5,458 bases of DNA from Saprospiraceae bacterium UBA7687 (GCA_002482845.1 DLGT01000081.1:1-5458); one strand, 5' to 3'. Positions 1 through 5,458 are shown, counted from the stretch's first letter. Made by a program: numbers and translations. The notes: a model not told the origin generated them from the sequence alone.

Positions 1-72
1 TCTAATAGTCCTGCACAATGATAAACAACCGTTTCCCTTTCAGGGTCAGGGTAAAAAACGGTTGATTATCTT
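1..72. repeat. Hairpin-bearing direct repeat, copy 1 (possible plus-strand terminator)
   Basis: The first copy starts at or before the left edge. The stem at 20-34 pairs with 56-70 at 14 of 15 positions (mismatch at A25). On the plus strand the stem is followed by TTTTATTTGTTTT, so it may end a plus-strand gene lying left of the window. The copy seems conserved as a unit with its 5' flank, which is more than a terminator needs, so a small dispersed repeat is the alternative. Confidence 0.75.
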
Positions 73-137
73 TTATTTGTTTTAAAAGTTAGTATCAAGA
101 TTTTGATAACATTTTAGCCTTCCCATTTCGCATTTTT

Positions 138-209
138 TCTAATAGTCCTGCACAATGATAATCAACCGTTTCCCTTCAGGGTCAGGGTAAAAAACGGTTG
201 ATTATCTTC
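138..209. repeat. Hairpin-bearing direct repeat, copy 2
   Basis: This is the second copy of the sequence that opens the window (TCTAATAGTCCTGCACAATG and onward), 137 bp downstream. It contains a perfect 15-bp stem, GATAATCAACCGTTT (157-171) against 192-206. The 20-base loop can add an inner CCCT/AGGG stem. Compared with copy 1 it has one base less in the loop and one base change that restores full pairing. The T-poor 3' flank makes it a weaker terminator than copy 1. Confidence 0.8.
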
Positions 210-256
210 CATTTTTCTCAAAAAAAAGCATATCTTTGTTCTTAACTCTGCACATA

Positions 257-299
257 ACCCCATAGGGGTGTTTCATCACCACGGATTTCAATCCGTGGT
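257..299. repeat. Pair of REP-like palindromes
   Basis: ACCCC-ATA-GGGGT (257-269) is followed 8 bp later by ACCACGGAT-TTCA-ATCCGTGGT (278-299), a perfect 9-bp stem with a four-base loop. From general knowledge, paired short GC-rich hairpins of this look recur between genes in Bacteroidota genomes. Assignment to a REP family with a partner transposase is inference. They lie directly before the 11-bp array. Confidence 0.55.
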
Positions 300-312
300 C
301 AACAAGTGGCCA

Positions 313-444
313 CCGACCACGCCCCGACCATCTCCCGACTCTCTCCCGACCATCTCCCGACGCTGCCCCGATGGAACTCCGTAGGAACTCCATAGGAAAG
401 CCGTATGTACGCCATAGGAACTCCATATACGCTCCATAGCAAAA
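313..444. repeat. Array of twelve degenerate 11-bp units
   Basis: From 313 the sequence divides without indels into twelve 11-bp units, each starting CCG or CCA. Five GC-rich units (such as CCGACCATCTC at 324 and 346) are followed by seven of the CCATAGGAACT type (for example at 412). The register shows again faintly at 456 and 478. Because 11 is not a multiple of three, the same motif is read in every frame. This accounts for two spurious minus-strand frames (202-426 and 299-502) with similar peptides of 11-residue period (MEFLWRTYGFP, then MEFLRSS). The array is best treated as non-coding. Confidence 0.8.
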
Positions 445-537
445 ACATCAATCCTCCACATAAATAAGGTACGCCTTCCACACTACTTAAGTGTTTAAGC
501 ACGGCAAAAAAATCATCATTTTACAATATAGTACTTT

Positions 538-621
538 GCATATCTCCGCTTACATGCAGCATATCACCGCATGTATGCAGCATATCACCGCGTATATGCA
601 GCGTATCACCGCATGTTTACA
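538..621. repeat. Tandem array of four 21-bp units
   Basis: Four units of exactly 21 bp lie at 538-558, 559-579, 580-600 and 601-621. The consensus starts GCATATCACCGC and ends TATGCA; the first and last units are most diverged. Each junction makes a small quasi-palindrome, such as TATGCAGCATA. The unit length equals two helical turns, as in iterons, but no replication gene is near. The array sits inside a 65-codon plus-strand frame (491-688, GTG start), where it would encode a heptapeptide repeat of the form HITAYMQ. I do not call that frame a gene, since it has no family, no clear ribosome site and a GTG start. Confidence 0.85.
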
Positions 622-679
622 AAATAGATTTCTAGATTGTAGACTGCTCCATGGTCATTCTCTAAATCTAGTTTCTATC

Positions 680-723
680 AAAAAATAATTGCTCCGTTAA
701 GCGAACCCAACGAAGCAATTATT
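680..723 (-). terminator. Rho-independent terminator-like hairpin for the large minus-strand gene
   Basis: The arms at 684-698 and 709-723 pair at 14 of 15 positions around a 10-base loop (699-708). Read on the minus strand, the stem runs into a T-run made by A680-A685. It lies about 110 bp past the stop codon at 833. On the plus strand no T-run follows, so the minus direction is favoured. Confidence 0.65.
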
Positions 724-785
724 ACAAAGGCAAATTGAAAAAATAAGAATTGTAAGTCAATTAAAAATTAAACATACATGCAATT

Positions 786-826
786 GGGTCTATTATTACA
801 CACAGCTTGTAGGGTCTATGATTACA
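786..826. repeat. Short direct repeat in the 3' flank of the large gene
   Basis: GGGTCTATTATTACA (786-800) recurs as GGGTCTATGATTACA (812-826), 14 of 15 identical, starting 26 bp apart. It lies just beyond the stop codon of the large gene. Its role is unknown; it may be slippage or a remnant of an insertion. Confidence 0.5.
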
Positions 827-832
827 TTAGGT

Positions 833-3800
833 TTATTTTATAACTGTCATCTTTTTATGGCTTACCTCACCATCGATATCTACTTTGATCGTATATGGCC
901 CTGCGGCCAAATCTGAGACATCTACCTTAACATCCGTAGTACCTGCAGGTATTTTCTGATCACATACTACTTTTACCTGCCGACCATACGCATCATAGAT
1001 CGCAATTTGGACAGTGGCTTCTTGTTCTAAATTTATTTGTACCATGGACTGATTTCTTGTTGGATTCGGATATAATTCGATTTGTCTACTTAGACTTCTT
1101 CTAATCGTAACATAAGGACTATATGAAAGTTTACCATCAAAATCTATTTGTTTGACTCGATAAATATATAAACCATGTGTGGCTACTTCTTCATCTATCA
1201 ATTCATATCTATTGGATGCACTCCCAGATCTATAAGCACTCACTAGTTCAGGTAAAGCTTCGAAAGTGGTATTGCCTTCCAGCATTCTTTCCACTACAAA
1301 GTGACTTACATTCACTTCCCTTAGTGTTTGCCAGTGGATAATATGATGATCTCCTTTGTTAAATACACGCACATCTTGCCATTCCAATGGTAAAGCACCC
1401 TGCGAAATACCAAGATCTATATGTTCGTTTACCTGCGCCGGTTGCATCATAATTGCTCTAGTCGTAAATGGCCCAAAACTATGGTCTACGTCACTATCTA
1501 CATTATCAGTGCTAGCTCTCGCTATGGTAGCTGTATATCCCGTAGGAGGTGTAAATCTAAAATACACTTCCTTTTTCGGTAGGTAATCGATCTCGTAAGT
1601 ACCATCTGTTCCTGTGGTGGACGACCCTATTGTTTCATGGGTTTCTACATCAATGGCTTCTACCATGACACCTGAGACAGTAGGCTCTCCATCATCTTGG
1701 ACGCCATTCTGATTTTGATCATTCCATACCAGATTTCCAGCTACAGCCATAGGATAGAAACCTGCACCTAAATCATCCTTTACCTGACCCGATGTCATCG
1801 TAAATGAAGATGACGTGCCAGGCCCATTTGCATTATTGATATCACTGTCATTCTGCTCATTATTGCCACGATCAGGCAAAGCTTGTACAAGTCCTAGCTG
1901 TGGCATAATGACTTGGATGTAATATTGACCAGGAGGCGCACAAAACTCAAAGTACCCATCAAGAGAAGGACTACCAGGTTTAACACCCGTGATAGCAAAG
2001 TCCCAAATAATCCATGTACCAAAATGATTGCGCCATAAGTTCACCCTGATACCATTGATACCATTTTCAGAAGAATCGTAGATGTCGTTTCTATTAATGT
2101 CGTACCAGACATTATCTCCTATTTTGGCACAAAGGTAAAAACCAGCATCTGTATTATTAACGGATTGATTGCCCACGAGCACGATATTGTCTGTAGCCCC
2201 TATCCCATTCGCGCCTGTCACGTCACTATCCGTAAGATCTGACCCTCTATTTGCAAAGGTATATTGAAAAATATTGGGCCTATCAAAAACCACATAGTAG
2301 GAACCCGATGGCAGATTGGTAAAAGAATACGCACCTGAGATAGAAGTAAATACATTCGAAACGGGTACACCTCCACTAGTAAATAATTGCACCATCACAC
2401 CAGGTATGCCCACATCTGCAAGATCCCTAGTACCATTGCCATTAAAATCATGCCATGTCAAACCACTGATACTTCCAAACCCTGGGGTAATAGGAATACC
2501 TACACAAACACATAGACTATCATATTGATCATTTATGGTATTGATATTATTGTCATCACAAATCGCTCCTGCAAAAATAAGCGGATCTGTAGGGGCACAA
2601 TCATCATCATTAGGCACATCGTCCCCATCACAATCTGTAATAAAACAAATATTGGTCAGATCAGATAATGCTACATCACCATATTGATTAGCAATAGCTG
2701 CTACGGTATTGCCCGGTCCTACCCATTTGGACACTTCCACAAATGCAGAAGCATACACACCTGTCAAGGAATCTCTCGCCCAAACAATTTCTATACATGG
2801 AATATTAATGCCAGACAACGGCGCATAAGACCTGAAACAAAGTTCTGATGTGGTCACCCAAGCACCATTAGCAGGTAGGATGATGCCACCATTGGCTATA
2901 TCATTCAAATCCATACTATAATTGAGAAAACTAAGGTTGTCTTCAAAGCTCAAAGGACCATTAATGGCTCCAGCATTTTGATTATCAATAAATTGAATTA
3001 GGTTAAAATCAGTGTATTGTGGCTGTGGCAAAAGTGAAGTACCCGAAAGGTATGTCATCTTCGAACCATCAAAATAGAGTCTGTAATTCTGTCCCGCCAA
3101 ATTTACAGGCAATCCACTAGTACTTCTCAATGCTACAGAATAGCAAAATGAATTATCTATACAGTTAAAATCCTTATATTCCAATCTAATATCATAGTCC
3201 GCTCCTACAACAATCGGTGTACCTACACAAACACAAAGGTCATTATATCGGTCATTAAAAGTATTAGGATTATTGTCATTACATACAGCACCAGAAAAAA
3301 CCAATGGATCAGCAGGAGCACAATCATCATCATTAGGTACATCATCTCCGTCACAGTCTGTAATAAAACCTATGTTGGTAGTGTCTAACTGTGTGACATC
3401 AAAATATAGATTTGGAATAGCTGCGGTAATGCTATCAATGCCTTGCCAACCAGCCACTTCCACAAAAGCGGTAGCGTATTCGGCAGTAAGACCTTGTCTA
3501 GCCCAAATGATATCTATGAGTGGTATATTAGTACCTGTCAGGCTATTAGTGGAGTTAAACGTCAATTCGCTTGTGGTCACCCAAGTACTATCTGTTGGCA
3601 AAAATATGCCACCACCCAATGTATCATCTAAGTCCATAAAGTAATTTAAAAAGCTTAGATTCCCTTCAAAAAACAAAGCGCCATTGATGGTGTCCGCATT
3701 TTGGTTCTCCAGATTTTGAACCAATGTATATGGAGAATAATCTGCCGGTGGTAGGGTCGAGATTCCTGATACGTAAGTCATTACTGCACCATTGTAATAC

Positions 3801-4804
3801 ATTCTGTAATTTTGTCCGGCTAAGTTAAACGGTGCACCAGTAATGTTTCTCAGTTGGACAATATATGTAAAATTATTAGTAACACAATTATAATCTTTGA
3901 ATAAAAATCTAATATCATATTCACCTGGTACAGTTGGAAGTCCTATACATTGACACTGGTCATTATACCTGTCATTGGAAGTATTGTCATTGTTGTCATT
4001 GCACATAGCACCAGGATAAATGATAGGATCTGTAGGTGCACAATCGTCTCCATTGGGAATACCATCACCGTCACAATCTAGGCTAGGTATGGCTACACAA
4101 TTGGGATCTAAACAATCTATAAGTCCATCTCCATCATTATCTATGCCATCTGTACATAAAGGAAAAGTATCTTCAATACCTATACAATCTAGTTGATAAC
4201 AAGCTGTATTACCATCAGAACTATCTAAATCATCATAAAAAAGTCCAACAGCCGCTGTGGTAATATTGGGACCTACCCATTCAGACACCTCCACAAAAGC
4301 AGAGGCATATTCACTAGTCACACCATCTCTAGCCCAGATGATATCCACGCATGTATTGGCATCACCTATTGGATCTAATAATACATCAAAACAAAGATTA
4401 GCAGTAGGCGTCCACGTAGCAGCAGGTAAGGTAATACCACCCGTTACCACATCATTGAGATCCATACCAAAATTTAAAAAACCTAAGTTTGCTTCAAAAG
4501 GTATACTGCCTGTACCCGTAGCATCTACTACTACATTTTGGACAAGGGTAAATGGCGTGTAAGCACTTGACAAAAGAGATGTGCCTGAGGTATAAGTCAG
4601 TTCAGATGCGTCATAAAATAGTCTATAATTTTGGCCAGCTAAGCCGAAAGAACCATTAGATGGCCTCAAGGCGACACGATAGCAAACAGTCTGAGCCGTA
4701 CAATTGACGTTGTCCAATTCAAACCTGATGTCAAAATTGTTTTGTGCATGTGAAGGCATCAAATACAAAAAGATCGATAATATAGTACCTATTACTTTTA
4801 ACAT
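833..4804 (-). CDS. Large secreted multi-domain surface protein with three cohesin-like/MopE modules, SdrD-B repeats and a type IX secretion sorting domain
   Basis: Encodes 1323 residues, numbered here from the ATG at 4804. Residues 1-20 form a signal peptide (MLK, a hydrophobic core, then SHA before Q21). Three homologous modules occupy 23-290, 296-530 and 537-771, each ending in an Asp-rich MopE-like calcium motif. Three SdrD-B-like repeats follow (778-890, 893-1017, 1020-1134), then an Fn3-like domain (1138-1237) and a Por-type C-terminal sorting domain (1242-1323). Family knowledge says such tails send proteins through the type IX system to the cell surface or medium, where the tail is removed. 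No enzyme motif is visible, so an adhesive or structural role is inferred, not shown. The frame stays open to TTG at 4819, which would add five residues (MNLFT). ATG is preferred because it directly precedes a well-formed signal peptide; neither start has a Shine-Dalgarno site, as is normal in Bacteroidota. The gene stands alone on its strand, with a probable terminator at 680-723. Confidence 0.95.
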   Translation of the reverse strand: MLKVIGTILSIFLYLMPSHAQNNFDIRFELDNVNCTAQTVCYRVALRPSNGSFGLAGQNYRLFYDASELTYTSGTSLLSSAYTPFTLVQNVVVDATGTGSIPFEANLGFLNFGMDLNDVVTGGITLPAATWTPTANLCFDVLLDPIGDANTCVDIIWARDGVTSEYASAFVEVSEWVGPNITTAAVGLFYDDLDSSDGNTACYQLDCIGIEDTFPLCTDGIDNDGDGLIDCLDPNCVAIPSLDCDGDGIPNGDDCAPTDPIIYPGAMCNDNNDNTSNDRYNDQCQCIGLPTVPGEYDIRFLFKDYNCVTNNFTYIVQLRNITGAPFNLAGQNYRMYYNGAVMTYVSGISTLPPADYSPYTLVQNLENQNADTINGALFFEGNLSFLNYFMDLDDTLGGGIFLPTDSTWVTTSELTFNSTNSLTGTNIPLIDIIWARQGLTAEYATAFVEVAGWQGIDSITAAIPNLYFDVTQLDTTNIGFITDCDGDDVPNDDDCAPADPLVFSGAVCNDNNPNTFNDRYNDLCVCVGTPIVVGADYDIRLEYKDFNCIDNSFCYSVALRSTSGLPVNLAGQNYRLYFDGSKMTYLSGTSLLPQPQYTDFNLIQFIDNQNAGAINGPLSFEDNLSFLNYSMDLNDIANGGIILPANGAWVTTSELCFRSYAPLSGINIPCIEIVWARDSLTGVYASAFVEVSKWVGPGNTVAAIANQYGDVALSDLTNICFITDCDGDDVPNDDDCAPTDPLIFAGAICDDNNINTINDQYDSLCVCVGIPITPGFGSISGLTWHDFNGNGTRDLADVGIPGVMVQLFTSGGVPVSNVFTSISGAYSFTNLPSGSYYVVFDRPNIFQYTFANRGSDLTDSDVTGANGIGATDNIVLVGNQSVNNTDAGFYLCAKIGDNVWYDINRNDIYDSSENGINGIRVNLWRNHFGTWIIWDFAITGVKPGSPSLDGYFEFCAPPGQYYIQVIMPQLGLVQALPDRGNNEQNDSDINNANGPGTSSSFTMTSGQVKDDLGAGFYPMAVAGNLVWNDQNQNGVQDDGEPTVSGVMVEAIDVETHETIGSSTTGTDGTYEIDYLPKKEVYFRFTPPTGYTATIARASTDNVDSDVDHSFGPFTTRAIMMQPAQVNEHIDLGISQGALPLEWQDVRVFNKGDHHIIHWQTLREVNVSHFVVERMLEGNTTFEALPELVSAYRSGSASNRYELIDEEVATHGLYIYRVKQIDFDGKLSYSPYVTIRRSLSRQIELYPNPTRNQSMVQINLEQEATVQIAIYDAYGRQVKVVCDQKIPAGTTDVKVDVSDLAAGPYTIKVDIDGEVSHKKMTVIK
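836..1081 (-). other. Type IX secretion C-terminal sorting domain (Por type A)
   Basis: The last 82 residues (1242-1323) start IELYPNPTRNQ, holding the hallmark YPNP, then VQIAIYDAYGRQV, VDVSDLAAGPYTIKV and the final KKMTVIK. All the usual elements of the PF18962/TIGR04183-type tail are present and the protein ends at the expected Lys, so the C-terminus is intact. A cysteine sits at 1281, which is uncommon in the domain. Confidence 0.92.
1094..1393 (-). other. Fn3-like domain preceding the sorting signal
   Basis: Residues 1138-1237 begin LPLEWQDVRVF and contain IIHWQTLREVNVSHFVVER, then LYIYRVKQIDFDGKLSYSP. This pattern (LP-x-EW, W-x-T-x-x-E-x-N, H-F-x-V-E-R, Y-R-x-K-Q-x-D-x-D-G) is the usual Fn3-like domain found just before type IX sorting tails in Saprospiraceae and Cytophagales proteins. 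It probably spaces the tail from the functional part. Confidence 0.75.
1403..2473 (-). repeat. Three tandem SdrD-B-like (Cna-B type) domains
   Basis: The three repeats lie at residues 778-890, 893-1017 and 1020-1134. Each starts with a G-x-V/T-W-x-D strand and an Asp/Asn-rich loop: DFNGNGTRD, DINRNDIYD and DQNQNGVQDDGEP. An I/V-x-G-V/I-x-V strand follows, then a late DSD and usually a DAGFY or GAGFY end (DLGIS in the third). This is the pattern of the SdrD B-like family, in which the Asp/Asn loop binds calcium and the domains form rigid stalks. The second copy is longer and diverged, with a tryptophan-rich insertion (residues about 923-950) and two cysteines (892, 955) not found in the others. 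Confidence 0.85.
2492..3196 (-). repeat. Module 3 of three (residues 537-771)
   Basis: This is the third copy of the module and starts 241 residues after module 2. It has cysteines at 548, 554, 656, 670 and 720, matching module 1. It ends in DCDGDDVPNDDDCAPTDP, then GAICDDNN and LCVCVG. The DNA for the calcium motif (about 2597-2645) is nearly the same as in module 2 (about 3320-3368) but differs at five third-codon positions without changing the protein. This points to an older duplication kept by selection rather than a very recent copy. It is followed directly by the SdrD-B-like repeats. Confidence 0.85.
3215..3919 (-). repeat. Module 2 of three (residues 296-530), cysteine-poor copy
   Basis: This copy aligns with module 3 without a gap over 235 residues, with about 144 identities (61 percent) by hand count. 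It keeps every landmark (NLAGQNYRMYY, NLSFLNYFMDLDD, WVTTSEL, IIWARQGLT, AFVEV, ITDCDGDDVPNDDDC). Four of the five cysteines found in modules 1 and 3 are replaced here: T313, T415, L429 and G479. Only C307 remains in the beta-rich part. The cysteines of the terminal calcium motif are kept. Confidence 0.85.
3935..4738 (-). repeat. Module 1 of three (residues 23-290), with an extra MopE-like insertion
   Basis: This is the first copy of the long protein repeat. It opens with DIRFELDNVNC and carries the family landmarks LAGQNYRLFYD, FEANLGFLNFGMDLND, IIWARDG, YASAFVEVSEW and the closing DCDGDGIPNGDDCAPTDP. It differs from modules 2 and 3 by about 33 extra residues at roughly 202-236 (positions 4097-4201), which contain CTDGIDNDGDGLIDC and LDPNC, a second MopE-type metal-binding motif. 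The five cysteines of the beta-rich part (35, 41, 138, 152, 202) are all present. The fold resembles a cohesin or carbohydrate-binding beta-sandwich by pattern (an AGQNYRLFYD strand, then an SGTSLL turn), but that is inference. Confidence 0.85.
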
Positions 4805-5178
4805 TGTAAATAAATTCAATATGGTTATAAATAAATTTTACATCAGACCATAATAATTAGCATGAACTTGACATCATAAGATGTAACATCCAATACACTT
4901 ATTAAAATGGATTTACCAGTAGCTGAGTACTAGCTTAAAAGGTGGGTTCTATAAAATTCAATGCGTCATATTCCATGAATTGTTTTACTCAAAGAAATAA
5001 ATGGATCACAGTATTAAACAACACTGTAATTACTTCATAAAGCATACAAAAAATGGAATTGACTCACAAGGTTGTAAAGAGAAGTGAATCGTTTATAAAT
5101 TCAACCTACAACAATGCAAATTTAGGCATTCATTCATATTAAGAATATCTATAATGTGAAATCCGTACTCAAAATTGC
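4805..5178. other. Upstream spacer of the large gene, nothing definite
   Basis: This A+T-rich spacer has no supported gene on either strand. It must carry the promoter of the minus-strand gene, but I find no good match to the Bacteroidota -33 TTTG / -7 TAnnTTTG pattern. A small palindrome ACATC-ATAA-GATGT lies at 4871-4884, about 70 bp before the start codon, where an operator could sit; five-base arms are too short to claim one. Confidence 0.5.
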
Positions 5179-5218
5179 AAATTCGGTCACATTTTGGGTA
5201 AATTCGGTCATTTGGGGT
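5179..5218. repeat. Two tandem copies of a 19-21-bp unit
   Basis: AAATTCGGTCA followed by CATTTTGGGT (5179-5199) recurs as AAATTCGGTCATTTGGGGT (5200-5218), with a two-base deletion and one change. It lies 14 bp from the apparent insertion-sequence tip at 5233. Function is unknown. Confidence 0.65.
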
Positions 5219-5232
5219 AATATTTTATGATA

Positions 5233-5458
5233 GGGTCTGCTAAAAAAGTCAGCTATTCGTTTTGTATGGTTCCGTTTCGGAGACGTTTGTTCAAAAACCA
5301 GCAATAGTGAATGATGTTGCAAAAGTGCGTCTATTGCCAAACATGAAAAAAAATTAAATTATTGGCTAAAATTGGCAATAGAAAAAGCATTTTGCAACGA
5401 AAATGAACGGTGCTCCGCAATTGCCTTTTTTTGAACTAGCGTTTTTGAATACTTTTTT
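5233..5458. mobile_element. Probable insertion-sequence end, partial, running off the right edge
   Basis: GGGTCTGCTAAAAAAGTCAG at 5233-5252 resembles the terminal inverted repeat of Bacteroidota transposons of the IS1182/IS4-like kind (recalled resemblance, not a search). Inside it, TTGCAAAA...TCTATTGCCAA (5317-5340) is inverted at 5372-5397, giving an 8-bp and an 11-bp stem separated by an unequal internal loop. No transposase can be identified. At the right edge the plus strand is open from ATG at 5403 (MNGAPQLPFFELAFLNTF...), and two minus-strand frames are also open, so the direction of any transposase is undecided. The partner end and target duplication are not in the window. Confidence 0.4.

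Larger units (their letters stand above)
1..832. other. Gene-free, repeat-rich intergenic region
   Basis: No frame here has recognisable protein content. The stretch holds, in order, the two hairpin repeats, the REP-like palindromes, the 11-bp array, the 21-bp array, the terminator and a short direct repeat, all listed separately. The remaining parts (73-137, 210-256, 445-537, 622-679, 724-785) are A+T-rich with nothing I can name, apart from a small palindrome TATCAAGATTTTGATA at 93-108. Confidence 0.7.

Noticed and set aside
202..426. 74-codon minus-strand open frame (MEFLWRTYGFP...)
   Set aside because: Its first half is the 11-bp array and its second half the REP-like palindromes; the peptide period simply follows from the DNA repeat, and no family is recognisable.
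299..502. 67-codon minus-strand open frame overlapping the previous one
   Set aside because: It reads the same 11-bp array in another frame and gives the same kind of peptide (YGVPMAY, YGVPTEF), which is a sign of repeat DNA rather than a gene.
538..621. CRISPR array
   Set aside because: The units are contiguous 21-mers with no spacers between them.
491..688. 65-codon plus-strand open frame with heptapeptide repeats
   Set aside because: GTG start, no recognisable family, and its end (686-688) falls inside the terminator hairpin. Kept only as a possibility under the 21-bp array finding.
1356..4562. Plus-strand open frames antisense to the large gene
   Set aside because: They lie wholly inside the minus-strand gene, have no family features, and are shadows of its codon pattern.
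4820..4920. Promoter of the large gene
   Set aside because: No pair of boxes close to the Bacteroidota consensus at proper spacing; A+T-rich sequence gives only chance partial matches.
5149..5340. 63-codon minus-strand open frame (TTG start)
   Set aside because: It starts inside the hairpin of the putative insertion sequence, crosses its tip and continues through the 21-bp tandem unit, so it spans unrelated elements.
5403..5458. Plus-strand frame open to the right edge from ATG
   Set aside because: Only 18 codons are visible, with no recognisable transposase start, and competing frames are open on the minus strand.

Overview
The window looks like a piece of a Bacteroidota chromosome, most likely from the Saprospiraceae or relatives. 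The evidence is a very large secreted protein with a C-terminal type IX secretion (Por) sorting domain, SdrD-type B repeats and MopE-like calcium motifs, no Shine-Dalgarno sequence before its start, and A+T-rich spacers. The lineage is inferred from domain content, because there is no marker gene here.

Layout. Positions 1-832 contain no gene I can support. Instead they hold a stack of unrelated small repeats: two copies of a roughly 70-bp hairpin-bearing direct repeat (1-72 and 138-209), a pair of short REP-like palindromes (257-299), an array of twelve 11-bp units (313-444), an array of four 21-bp units (538-621), and a hairpin plus T-run (680-723) that fits a rho-independent terminator for the minus-strand gene. 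Positions 833-4804 (minus strand) are one gene of 1323 codons, the only confident coding sequence. Positions 4805-5178 are its upstream spacer, with no ORF of note and no clear promoter. At 5179-5218 a 21-bp unit is repeated twice, and at 5233 a sequence resembling the tip of an insertion sequence begins and runs off the right edge.

The protein has a signal peptide, then three tandem modules of about 235-268 residues. Each module joins a beta-rich, possibly cohesin-like domain of unassigned family to an Asp-rich MopE-like calcium motif. Three SdrD-B-like repeats, an Fn3-like domain and the type IX sorting domain follow. No catalytic domain is visible. The simplest reading is a calcium-stabilised, stalk-like surface or secreted structural protein or adhesin. 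Points of interest are the module family itself, the coordinated loss of four of five cysteines in the middle module, and the dense set of helical-turn-sized repeat arrays downstream of the gene. I see no operon partner, CRISPR array, RNA gene or defence system.
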